NCBI GenBank assembly: GCA_902778265.1
Contig: CACYXI010000034.1
Span: 1-37,135, forward strand
Direction: 5' to 3'
DNA: 37,135 nt
Source: an uncultured Bacteroidales bacterium
Lineage (GTDB): Bacteria; Bacteroidota; Bacteroidia; Bacteroidales; Bacteroidaceae
The number at the start of each line of letters is the position of its first letter. Within the stretch, counting starts at the first letter, position 1. The translations under genes and the position numbers were made by a program. Under the pieces are notes generated by a model. The model was not told where the DNA came from. It searched no databases and saw only the letters and a program-made list of their open reading frames with translations. Below, piece by piece: positions 6,695 to 15,300 of this stretch.

Positions 6695-7117
6695 ATGAAA
6701 GATGAAGAGTTCTTTCTGCAAAAATTGCAGCACCATGACATTAAGCCGACTGCCAATCGACTGTTGATTCTCCGCGCTATGTGGCGTGGGGATGAGGCTG
6801 TATCGCTTGCGCAGTTGGAGCGTATTCTACTCACGATCGACAAATCCACAATCTCGCGTGCTCTCAACCTATTCCTTCTTCATGGTTTGATTCATGCCAT
6901 TGATGATGGTTCTGGCTCTGTGAAATATGCCGTGGATGGTGATCTCGAAAGGGATGACGATGAGGAACATACGCATTTTGCCTGTGTGAAGTGCGGAAGA
7001 ACATTTTGTATGAAACAGGTTCATGTGCCGGAAGTTCCACTTCCTCCCGGCTTTCAGTTGCAGAGCGTTAATTATGTGCTGAAGGGCTTGTGTCCGGAAT
7101 GCGCTATTATTAAATGA
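6695..7117 (+). CDS. Fur family metal- or peroxide-responsive repressor
   Basis: This is a 140-residue DNA-binding repressor of the Fur/Zur/PerR superfamily. The winged-helix part covers about residues 1-80, with recognition-helix sequence STISRALNLFLLHGLI. The C-terminal metal half has CxxC pairs at C97/C100 and C133/C136 that would hold structural zinc, preceded by the histidine-bearing EEHTHFAC. I start at ATG 6695 (MKDEEFFLQKLQ) rather than the upstream frame to 6584, because the promoter boxes at 6655-6686 lie inside that extension. Which metal or signal it senses cannot be told. Its stop codon lies inside the first unit of the downstream heptamer repeat. Confidence 0.88.
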   Translation: MKDEEFFLQKLQHHDIKPTANRLLILRAMWRGDEAVSLAQLERILLTIDKSTISRALNLFLLHGLIHAIDDGSGSVKYAVDGDLERDDDEEHTHFACVKCGRTFCMKQVHVPEVPLPPGFQLQSVNYVLKGLCPECAIIK

Positions 7118-7194
7118 AAAATGAATAATGAAAAATGAAAAATATTGGCGCGTGCAATTTGTAACCTGTATTTTTCATTTTTCACTTTTCATTT
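7112..7194. repeat. Inverted repeat, ATGAAAA heptamer type, fur to cdaA gap
   Basis: The left arm (7112-7144) is tandem AATGAAA-like heptamers and contains the TGA stop of the Fur gene. The right arm (about 7170-7194) is its reverse complement. Together they fill the gap up to 15 bases before the cdaA ATG. Confidence 0.8.
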
Positions 7195-7209
7195 ATAAAT
7201 TTATATTTT

Positions 7210-7983
7210 ATGTTCCCATTTGAAGTAAAAGACGCAATTGATATTTTCCTTGTAGCGCTGATGCTCTACTACAGCTATCGGTTCATGAGAGAATCGAGAT
7301 CTATCAATGTGTTCATCGGAATACTGGTGTTCATCCTCGTCTGGCTGTTGGTCAGTAGGGTGGTGGAGATGCGTCTTCTCGGAGCTATTCTTGATAAGTT
7401 GGTGAGTGTTGGTTCACTCGCAATTCTGATACTCTTTCAGGATGAGATTAGAAAGTTCCTTAACAACCTTGGAGGACACAATAGAATCCGCACTATGCTG
7501 AGGTTCTTCTCATCGAATGGTCAGAAGAAGGAAGCTGTTGACCGTGAAAAGGTTATGGCAATCGTAATGGCATGTCAGAGTATGGCTCGTGGAAAGGTGG
7601 GAGCATTGATTGTGATAGAACGTCATTCCAATCTTAATGAGATTGTTGAGACAGGTGACACTATCGATGCAAATATCAATCAGCGACTAATTGAGAACAT
7701 CTTCTTCAAGAATTCACCATTGCACGATGGTGCCATGATTATAAGTAAGCACAGGATCAAGGCTGCAGGATGTATCCTTCCTGTGAGTCACGACCTTAAT
7801 ATTCCGAGAGAGTTAGGCCTTCGCCATCGTGCAGCTATGGGTATGTCCCAAAAAAGTGATGCCCTGTGTATTATCGTTTCTGAGGAAACCGGCAGAATAA
7901 GTGCTGCCATCAACGGTCGTTTCCGTCTCAGACTCTCTGCCGAGAATCTTGAAAGTCTGCTGAATGAAGAATTGAGTAGATAG
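7210..7983 (+). CDS. cdaA: Diadenylate cyclase, membrane-bound CdaA type
   Basis: This enzyme makes the second messenger c-di-AMP from two ATP. Its 257 residues match CdaA. Three hydrophobic helices occupy about residues 8-25, 33-50 and 57-75, followed by the DAC (DisA_N) domain. The catalytic DGA is near 172-174 (NSPLHDGAMII) and RHR is at about 204-206 (GLRHRAA). The start codon is the first ATG, right after the inverted-repeat arm. In many Bacteroidetes cdaA follows folP directly; here other genes have come between and folP points the other way. The gene may be read through from the Fur promoter. Confidence 0.95.
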   Translation: MFPFEVKDAIDIFLVALMLYYSYRFMRESRSINVFIGILVFILVWLLVSRVVEMRLLGAILDKLVSVGSLAILILFQDEIRKFLNNLGGHNRIRTMLRFFSSNGQKKEAVDREKVMAIVMACQSMARGKVGALIVIERHSNLNEIVETGDTIDANINQRLIENIFFKNSPLHDGAMIISKHRIKAAGCILPVSHDLNIPRELGLRHRAAMGMSQKSDALCIIVSEETGRISAAINGRFRLRLSAENLESLLNEELSR

Positions 7984-8443
7984 TCAGAATGGCCTCTGAA
8001 TTTTGTTTGTGAAACTTGAGTGAAAATGAGTTGCGTATATATCAAAAATCTCCTTTCCTTATACGATTTTTCATGGTGTTTTTAACATCTGTTAGCAGAA
8101 ACGAAATCGTAATATTGCTTTCTTTGCGTATTTGACGCAATCGATAGAATGAGAGGCTGTAAATCCAATCCTTAAACGTATGTCTGTATAATGGGGAAGT
8201 AATTGAGAATGAGCGGATGAGAAGCGAAGGAGAAGCGAAGGACGAGCGAAGGAGAAAGTTTGCCATTATATTGTCCCTTTTTGTGAATTGAGAGAATGCA
8301 TTTTGGAGTTGGAGTTGAGAAATCTGGATTTTTGAATGAGTGTTTGTATTACATTTTTTGTAATGTTTATTAAGCAAAATTAAGTGTTTTGTGTCAATTT
8401 CGTATTAAATAATGTTAAAAACAATATTAATTTCAATTTACTT
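7984..8443. other. Gene-free stretch before the surface operon
   Basis: No convincing gene. The 111-codon minus-strand frame here has poor composition. Visible features are a tandem 11-bp repeat GAAGCGAAGGA, three copies, at 8221-8253, and a palindrome ATTACA-TTTTT-TGTAAT around 8348-8364. The rest is AT-rich and leads into the operon promoter. Confidence 0.6.
8221..8253. repeat. Tandem 11-bp repeat, three copies
   Basis: GAAGCGAAGGA, GAAGCGAAGGA, CGAGCGAAGGA in direct tandem. Another 11-bp tandem with a different word starts at the GH35 stop codon (32549). Confidence 0.8.
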
Positions 8444-8475
8444 TTTGCGTGCGTAATATAATAATATTAACTTTG
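8444..8475 (+). promoter_or_regulatory. Promoter of the fimbrillin/giant-protein operon
   Basis: TTTG (8444-8447), 20 bases, TAACTTTG (8468-8475): a full consensus match. Start of transcription would be near 8482, leaving a leader of about 105 bases before the small-peptide ATG at 8588. No other strong promoter is seen until 27409, so the whole region may be one 19-kb transcript. Confidence 0.75.
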
Positions 8476-8587
8476 TCGCAGACAGAGGATAGAATCTACT
8501 GAATCCGCTTAGACTTATTCCCAATGTCTGAAAGGTATTTTAGAGTGTTTGTAAGAAGACGCTTTTTGAACTAAAACTGTTAATTTG

Positions 8588-8815
8588 ATGAAACTGAAAA
8601 CCACAAATATAAAAAAGAGTTACTATGCACCGTATGCTGAAGTGATATGGTGTACAGAGGAGGACTGTTTGTTGGACACGGTTTCCGCTATCGGAGAAGA
8701 TTCTGGCGGAGGCGGTAGCAATGAAGAGTTTGCGAAAGGGATGAGCTTCTGGGATGAAGGCTTTGAGGCCGATATTACAGAGGATGTTTCAACAATATTT
8801 GATTATGAGCCATGA
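8588..8815 (+). CDS. Small acidic Prevotella-type peptide, 75 aa
   Basis: This 75-residue protein starts with basic MKLKTTNIKKSYYAPYAEVI and then becomes Gly- and acid-rich (GEDSGGGGSNEEF, then FWDEGFEADITEDV). Small proteins of this shape (short basic start, Y-x-P-x-x-E-V, then Ser/Gly/Asp-rich tail) recur in Prevotella genomes next to surface-protein genes; their role is unknown to me. I use ATG 8588 rather than the TTG one codon earlier. The stop overlaps the next start as ATGA, so it is translationally coupled to the fimbrillin-like gene. Confidence 0.75.
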   Translation: MKLKTTNIKKSYYAPYAEVIWCTEEDCLLDTVSAIGEDSGGGGSNEEFAKGMSFWDEGFEADITEDVSTIFDYEP

Positions 8816-9840
8816 GAAGGACGATTACATACATAGTATTCTGGTTGCTTGGCTGTATCAATGCCGCGGCTGCGAACTATACGTTCGATGTTAACAAGGG
8901 AATCGTATTCTCTTGGCAGTATGATGATGCTATCGGGCTTTACACGACCAAAGGTACGAGGATAAAGCATTGGGCGCTGAATGTATCGGATGATGGCAGG
9001 TCGTCATCGTTCAGTTCCTATGGGTGGTCGCTTGTTGAAAACTCCAAGTATTATCTCTACTCTCCTTATAACAACTCGTATTTTGAGAAGAGCATACCGA
9101 TAACCCAGTTGCCACTCACGTTTGAAGGACAGGTGCAGAAAGAGAACCATAGTCTGGGGCATATAGCAGCCTACGACTATATGATGGGTGAGGGAAGTAC
9201 CACGGAAGATGCGGTCGATTTCACGTTGAACCATCTGTGCGCGATAGTGAGGGTAGAGTTCGTATCACCTAAATCTACAATCTACACCAAGGTATCACTA
9301 AAAACGAAAGATGATGAAGAGGTGTTCTGCCAGAAGGCTAATATGAACCTTGAGACGCAGAGCGTTAGCGAGGTCAGCAAGGCAAGCTATGCGAGGGTGA
9401 TGCTTGATAGGATTGCGATAAACGAGGGAGAGACGCTTGAAGCCTATATGGTTGTGGCTCCTGTTGATTTGTCGGGTAAGGATCTCACACTTGTGGTTAC
9501 ATCTGAGGATGGTGAGGAGATCACCTATGATGTTCAGATGAATGAACTCAAAGCAGGAAAGTTCTATAATATAATATGTACGGTGTTTGGTGTTCCGTTC
9601 ATGCCAAACAAGGAGTTTAACTCTAAGCGTTGTATAGGTACTCTGGAAGAGCCTTACGTTAGAGCCGCTGACATTCCGATAGATCCTGATGCCGAGATCA
9701 TTGTAACTGGTATTCGTGAAACGGTACAGAATAAGGATCAGGTAGATGATGCTGTCTATACGATGTCAGGGATGAGGACAAAGAAATCCTCGGCAAAGGG
9801 AATAGTAATAGGTAAAGGAAAGAAAATGATTATAAAATGA
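8812..9840 (+). CDS. Fimbrillin-like secreted protein with C-terminal sorting-like tail
   Basis: This 342-residue protein has a signal peptide (about 1-21, ending INAAAA) and no lipobox cysteine at the cleavage region. The body resembles fimbrillin/Mfa-like domains: an N-terminal beta-sandwich with FSWQYDDAIGLYTT, the stretch FTLNHLCAIVRVEF, and a second half with APVDLSGKDLTLVVTS. The last 45 residues (VYTMSGMRTKKSSAKGIVIG, then a Lys-rich end) look like the short C-terminal tails of Bacteroidetes type IX secreted proteins, although the fit is loose. It overlaps the preceding small gene by 4 bases. It is probably a surface or fimbrial subunit. Confidence 0.8.
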   Translation: MRRTITYIVFWLLGCINAAAANYTFDVNKGIVFSWQYDDAIGLYTTKGTRIKHWALNVSDDGRSSSFSSYGWSLVENSKYYLYSPYNNSYFEKSIPITQLPLTFEGQVQKENHSLGHIAAYDYMMGEGSTTEDAVDFTLNHLCAIVRVEFVSPKSTIYTKVSLKTKDDEEVFCQKANMNLETQSVSEVSKASYARVMLDRIAINEGETLEAYMVVAPVDLSGKDLTLVVTSEDGEEITYDVQMNELKAGKFYNIICTVFGVPFMPNKEFNSKRCIGTLEEPYVRAADIPIDPDAEIIVTGIRETVQNKDQVDDAVYTMSGMRTKKSSAKGIVIGKGKKMIIK

Positions 9841-9941
9841 AAAATAAAAAATGGAAAATTATAAAATACAAGTTTGTTGGATGTGATCAAAATAATGTAA
9901 TCTGTATTTTTTATTTTTCACTTTTCATTTTTCAATTAAAA
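9835..9941. repeat. Inverted repeat, ATGAAAA type, between fimbrillin-like genes
   Basis: The left arm begins inside the preceding stop codon (AAAATGAAAAATAAAAAATG) and the right arm (about 9903-9941) is its approximate reverse complement. It ends 9 bases before the next ATG. Confidence 0.75.
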
Positions 9942-9950
9942 TAAGTGGAT

Positions 9951-11060
9951 ATGTTAAGATATAAGTCATACATAGCTTTATTTGCAGTTGCAATGGTGAT
10001 GGCATCTTGTTCGCAAGATGTTATTCATGATTCTGACATTTGTGAGAATGAGGTATATGCAACCCTTCCTGAGTTGAACTATGGCAATTCAGAGGGGGGC
10101 GTTACCCGTTCTGCCCTTGTCTATGACTATGGTAGTGGGCAGATGCACTTCACTTGGAAGACGGACGACCAGTTGGGCGTGTTCCCTATGAATAGTAACC
10201 ATGAGGTTCAGCAGATACAGTTCGACATCTTCTCTGGTGCTGGTACGCCTGCGGGCTCCTTTGACTCGCATGACAATAGTATCAAGGCTATCTCCAAGGG
10301 AATGAACTATATAGCTTTCCGACCATATACTACGGAAGAAGACTATACCAAGCTCAATGTGTTCTATGATTCACAGAAGGCAACGGCATTCCCTAAGATG
10401 AAGTATTGCCCTTCTTTTAATAAAAATCAGTATGCAGATGTGGATAAATATAATGCTTCAGAAAAGGCTGCTTCTGCACATCTCAGCGATGCTGACTATA
10501 TGGCTTCTGCCCCAGTAGAGGCAGAAGAGGATGGACATTGTGCCTTTCAGTTCAAGAGAGTAGGTGCTGTGGTGAGATTCTATCTGAAGAGTCCAGAGGC
10601 TGTGAAATACGAGGGATTGCAGTTGCTTGTAAAGGGCAAGAAATTCGTTCATACAGGAATGCTAAATGCAGAAACTAAAATCATAACTCCTGTAACTTCG
10701 GGAAATCAGCTTAATCTGACTTTTTCACCAGCTTTGGATATGACAAATACTAATTCCGAGTATTATTACAATGGCAAGGGATATATTGTATCATATATGA
10801 TGATTGCTCCAATAGATCTGAGTGATGCAGAAGCAGTCTATCTCTATCTTAAGGGAAAGAAGAATAACACTACTTGCTATTATAAGGCAAAAGGTTCTCT
10901 TGCAAAGCCAAACCTGAAAGCGAATGATTTCTATCAGTGGACATCAGCAGACAATACGGATGATGGTGCTATCATTTTTGATGAGATCTCAGTTCAGGAT
11001 TGGGAACGCGATGTGACATATAGTAATGGTGAGGAAGGTACTGGAACGAGTATTTGGTAA
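9951..11060 (+). CDS. Fimbrillin family lipoprotein
   Basis: This 369-residue outer-surface lipoprotein has a signal peptide with a clear lipobox (VMASC, Cys about residue 21). The domain pattern is that of Mfa-like/fimbrillin proteins: SGQMHFTWKTDDQLGVFP near the start, CAFQFKRVGAVVRFYL in the middle and MMIAPIDLSDAEAVYLYL near the end. In Bacteroidales fimbriae such lipoproteins reach the outer membrane and are processed by an Arg-specific protease; there is an R in TRSALVYDYG that could serve, but that is inference. I start at ATG 9951, since the GTG two codons earlier adds nothing. It sits in the operon between two related genes. Confidence 0.87.
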   Translation: MLRYKSYIALFAVAMVMASCSQDVIHDSDICENEVYATLPELNYGNSEGGVTRSALVYDYGSGQMHFTWKTDDQLGVFPMNSNHEVQQIQFDIFSGAGTPAGSFDSHDNSIKAISKGMNYIAFRPYTTEEDYTKLNVFYDSQKATAFPKMKYCPSFNKNQYADVDKYNASEKAASAHLSDADYMASAPVEAEEDGHCAFQFKRVGAVVRFYLKSPEAVKYEGLQLLVKGKKFVHTGMLNAETKIITPVTSGNQLNLTFSPALDMTNTNSEYYYNGKGYIVSYMMIAPIDLSDAEAVYLYLKGKKNNTTCYYKAKGSLAKPNLKANDFYQWTSADNTDDGAIIFDEISVQDWERDVTYSNGEEGTGTSIW

Positions 11061-11065
11061 ATAGA

Positions 11066-11122
11066 ATAAATGAAAAATTAAAAATGAAAAATAATAAAAT
11101 ACACTTTTCACTTTTCATTTAA
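11066..11122. repeat. Inverted repeat, ATGAAAA type, second fimbrillin gap
   Basis: The left arm is AATGAAAAATTAAAAATGAA and the right arm (about 11102-11122) reads CACTTTTCACTTTTCATTTA. It fills the gap from 5 bases after one stop to 12 bases before the next ATG. Confidence 0.7.
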
Positions 11123-11134
11123 AATATAAAGAAT

Positions 11135-12184
11135 ATGGCAAATTGTAAATTATATATAGCATTATTGTCAGCACCATTCATTGCTGCTTGTTCGGGAGAT
11201 GATCTTGAACAATATGCTCAGCGTCCTGATAATGCTGGTGAAATAGGGTTTGTGCTCAAGACCGAGAATGTAACCCGTACCTACAATATGGAGAATCCGC
11301 ATCCTGCAACTATGGGTGTGTATGGATATCACGACCTGAGTGAAGTGAATATGGGGAGGGATGGATTTAATATCTTTTCTAATACGCAGGTGAACTATGC
11401 TGATGGTGTCTGGTCGTATGAAAAGAAGAAATACTGGGCTGATTATAGCGAGTATAATAGTTTTGACTTCTTTGGCTATATGCCTCGTGTCACATCGGCA
11501 TCATTTGTCTATTCTGGAGATAACAGCTACACCCTGAGCTTTACGGCAACATTGGATGAGAATGCTATGCAGACTGGTGAGAATGCACCTTTGATTTGTA
11601 ACCTTCCAAATCATAAGGATTTCCCTGGGGATATTGTGAGGTTCGATATGGATCAGACCTTGACAGGTTTCCAGTTGAAGTTTAAGTTGGGTACAAAGAT
11701 GAGTAAAGTACGAGATTTCGAGATAACGAAGGTCGAGGTTTCGGGGGATATTCCTTTTAAGGGTAGGGTCTCTCGCACCTATACTTATGATGGCGGTACT
11801 TGGACTCAAGAGCCTATTCTATGGAATATAAGTCCTATGACAGGTATAAAGAATATGTCATTTGAGGTTCCTAATGAGGGAGGTTCTCTTACCCTTTCTG
11901 ACGACACCTTCCACGAATGGGGAAGTCCTTTCTATGCAATTCCTGTTACATATTTTACGCCTAAGATAAAGGTGACATATAATGTAAAGGTGGATACTGA
12001 TGGAACTATTACTCGTGAGAACGTGACAAATGAGATCGTTTTCAATAAGGAGAACTTTGCAAATCTGAAGAAGCAGGCACTTATGCCAGGTAAGCTAAAC
12101 GACTTGGAGATTGCCATTGTGCCAGATCATCTATATGTTCTTGCAGATGCAGATCAGTATATAGGGTATCTGGTAATGGAATAA
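11135..12184 (+). CDS. Fimbrillin-like lipoprotein
   Basis: This 349-residue lipoprotein has a signal peptide ending in lipobox IAAC (Cys about residue 19). The body has the fimbrillin-like order of motifs: GEIGFVLKTENVTRTYNM, then SYNSFDFFGYMPR-like text (YSEYNSFDFFGYMP), DIVRFDMDQTLTGFQLKFKL in the middle, and strands to the C-terminus. The ENVTRTY site has the Arg expected for maturation in some fimbrillins. It is third of three related surface proteins and directly precedes the giant protein, suggesting they form one surface structure. Confidence 0.83.
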   Translation: MANCKLYIALLSAPFIAACSGDDLEQYAQRPDNAGEIGFVLKTENVTRTYNMENPHPATMGVYGYHDLSEVNMGRDGFNIFSNTQVNYADGVWSYEKKKYWADYSEYNSFDFFGYMPRVTSASFVYSGDNSYTLSFTATLDENAMQTGENAPLICNLPNHKDFPGDIVRFDMDQTLTGFQLKFKLGTKMSKVRDFEITKVEVSGDIPFKGRVSRTYTYDGGTWTQEPILWNISPMTGIKNMSFEVPNEGGSLTLSDDTFHEWGSPFYAIPVTYFTPKIKVTYNVKVDTDGTITRENVTNEIVFNKENFANLKKQALMPGKLNDLEIAIVPDHLYVLADADQYIGYLVME

Positions 12185-12186
12185 GG

Positions 12187-12308
12187 GAAGTTACAAATTA
12201 CGAATTACTTATTGCCTATTTGGTAGGTAGTTCGTGGTTCACACAATGTAATTCGTAATATGTAATTCGTAATTAGAATATATGTAATTTGTAATTCGTA
12301 ATTCGCAA
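12187..12308. repeat. Inverted repeat, GTAATTC heptamer type, before the giant gene
   Basis: Tandem heptamers GTAATTC/GTAATAT/GTAATTC/GTAATTA and again GTAATTT/GTAATTC/GTAATTC form the right side. TTACAAATTACGAATTAC forms the left arm. The element starts 2 bases after the upstream stop and ends about 4 bases before the giant gene's ATG. The word differs from the ATGAAAA type used in the preceding gaps of the same operon. Confidence 0.75.
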
Positions 12309-12312
12309 AGAT

Positions 12313-15300
12313 ATGAAGACAACAGCAATTGTCAAAATAGGTGATATGAGACTTATGAATAGGGTAAGGAACATCTTCATGCTCCTGATACTCCTTGTGG
12401 TTTCTGCGCAAGGAGCATGGGCGATAAGTGGTGAATGGAAAGATAACGCAGCAACTGCGTTTGCTTCGGGTTCAGGCACGAAGGAGGATCCGTATGTCAT
12501 CAAGACTGCGGCTCAGCTTGCGTATTTGGCGAAAGAGGTCTCTAATACACAGAATGCCTCTTTGAATAAATATTATGTCTTAGGAGATAATATTGACCTT
12601 AGTGCGCACTATTGGAATCCTATTGGTGATGGTCATGGCTATAATGGCGGAGATGGTGATACGAATTATCGTTTCAAGGGAAACTTTGACGGTAGGGGAT
12701 ATACCATTAAGAATATGCATTTGCAATGGGTCGCTGGTAAAACATGGACAGCAACAGGCCTGTTTGGCATTGTATTAGGACAAAGTAACAATTGGGCATG
12801 TGTCAAGAATCTTATCATTGACAATTCAAAGGTTGAAAGAAAAAGTGGAGATATAACAGATAAATATTATATGATAGGTATCTTGGCAGGAGAAGTACGT
12901 GAGTATTCCGAGATAAGCAATATCATCGTTAAGAATTCTGTCATGTCTGATGGTGGCTCTGCATTCAATGTTAAAAATAGTGCCGGTATTCGTTTTGGTG
13001 GTCTTATCGGAAATACGAGTCAGAATAAAAGCGATAAATTTAGAATATTCAATTTGGCAGCAGAAGAAGTCACGGTTGACTTTTCTCATATGACATATAA
13101 CAGTAAGAGTGCCTACTCTTATATAGGTGCTATTATTAGTCGTTTCAAGCAAACAAAAGGCACTGATGCAAATTGCATATTTGCAAAGAATGTATTCTCT
13201 GGTGTCACAATCAAATTTGAACAAAAACAGGTAAAGAATGGACAAGTAAAGCGTGGAAATGTATTCGCCATTGATGATGGAGAAAAAGAACCAGATAATT
13301 GGTATTATACAACTTCTCTTCCTGAATTGCCAAACAATAATTCTGTAAACTATGGTCAAAAGAAGGATATAGCTTTTGGTTCAACATTTATAGCTCAGAC
13401 AAACGATTTTCTTTTAGAAAAAGAGATGTCAGATTCCCCATGTTGGGGATATGGTCAGACAACGGGTTTTGTGTTTATTGGTACGTTGTCAGATACTCAT
13501 GAGAGTACTCATCTTACGAATGCCCATGTCTATACAATGAATACTACTGGTAGCTACGCTTACGAGTGGTATGTGGATGGAGTTCGTCAGTCAAGTACTA
13601 CCAATAGTGCAGCCTTGCCAACAAAAGCTGTTAAGCAGACTGGTCGTGTTGTAGTTAAGAATGGAACTGAAACGCTATTAGATAAAACCTTTGTGATACC
13701 TGCTGAAATCTATGGCGTTGAGGATCATATTTGTGCACCAAGCTATGGTGGAGGTAGGGGTACAGAATCTGCTCCTTATCTTATCAGTAACGATAGCCAG
13801 TTGGCAAGACTTGCCTTTGATATAAATAACGGAAGAAATCTGGATAAGTACTATAAGATAACTGCTGATATTGATCTTGAAAATGCTATCTGGACTCCGA
13901 TAGGTAGTATTGCCTATGATGCAAACAAAACATTCAAGGGAATGCTGGATGGAAATGGGCATACAATCAATAATATGCATTTTGATTGGTTTGGCACTAA
14001 GAAGGATGTTGATAACAGTATTGGATTATTCTCTACGATAGGAGGTGGTAATATAAGGAATCTTATCATAGACAATGCTCATGGTAAATGTGATAATAAT
14101 TCTGATTTAATGGGTTCAAGCATTGTCGGCGTATTGGCTGGTAGTGTACTTGAGAATTCATATATCCAGAACATCATTATCCGTAATTCTGAGATTACTG
14201 GTACTTCAAGTGCTTTCAAGCAGAATGGAAAATGGTTGGTAATAGGTGGCGCTATTGGTAAAATTGCAGATAGTAACAATAATTATAAGTTTGAAAACAT
14301 TGCTGCAGATGTAGATATCAACTTAAACAGCCTAACCCTCAGTAATCCGGAAAGGGTATATGTTGGAGGTTTCATTGCAGAATGTCAGGAAAATGTAAAG
14401 TCTTGTGTAAGTAATGTCTATGCGCAAGGTTCGATAAATGTAAGTTCTTCATGCGACAATGTTGGCTCTCTATTTGGAATTTACTTTTCTAATGTATCTC
14501 AGAAAACGTTGTATTATGTAAATAGTACAAAAAAACATAATCAGGGAACTCAGAAATCTCTTAGTGGATTTGCTGTGTCATTCTGTGATGCAAATAATGA
14601 TTATATAGAATCAAGTGGTGACGATGCTCTCTCATCTTGGAATTACAACAAATCGGATGGCATATTCTTCTTTACTTTATATGGTACCGAATTGACGGTG
14701 GATTATAAGAGTAATGTGGTAATCACAGCCAATACATTGGGATTGGATGGCAGTGAACAGTATAACTGGTATATCTCTGAGGACAAAGTGACTTGGAAGA
14801 AGTCAGACTTGAGTAGCACTAATACATTGAGTCTTCCTTATGAGGGAAACATGAGGTATGTGTATGCTGAGTTGGCTGATGAAAGTTCACGTTCAAAGTC
14901 AGTAAAGATTTCTACAATTATCACAGCTGACGCATATCTGACAAAGACGAACGGTACTTATGGAGTAACCCTCACTAATTCTCTTTGGAATGATGACAAC
15001 CAGTATCTTACTGTAAGCTATCAATGGATGGTTAATGGCTCTGTCGTGTCAGAAGCTACAAGCGAGACATACACCCCTTCTGTCGCAAATGCTAAGGTGG
15101 CTTGTCGTGTCACGTTAGGTAGTGGAGGATACACTATCTTTGACAAGACATTGTATTCAGGTACAGTTGTGTTCCTTGATCCTGAGCATGGAGATAATGG
15201 AAATTCAGGTAAAGATGACCTACATCCTGTAAAGACATGGCAGAAGGCTTATAGTCTGCTTGAAGAAAAGGCTTCTTGGGATGAGAATACGATTGTTCTG

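Noticed and set aside
8042-8377. 111-codon minus-strand frame upstream of the fimbrillin operon
   Set aside because: Composition is Ser/Arg/Ile-rich without a recognisable fold, it runs through a tandem 11-bp repeat, and no minus-strand promoter is seen.
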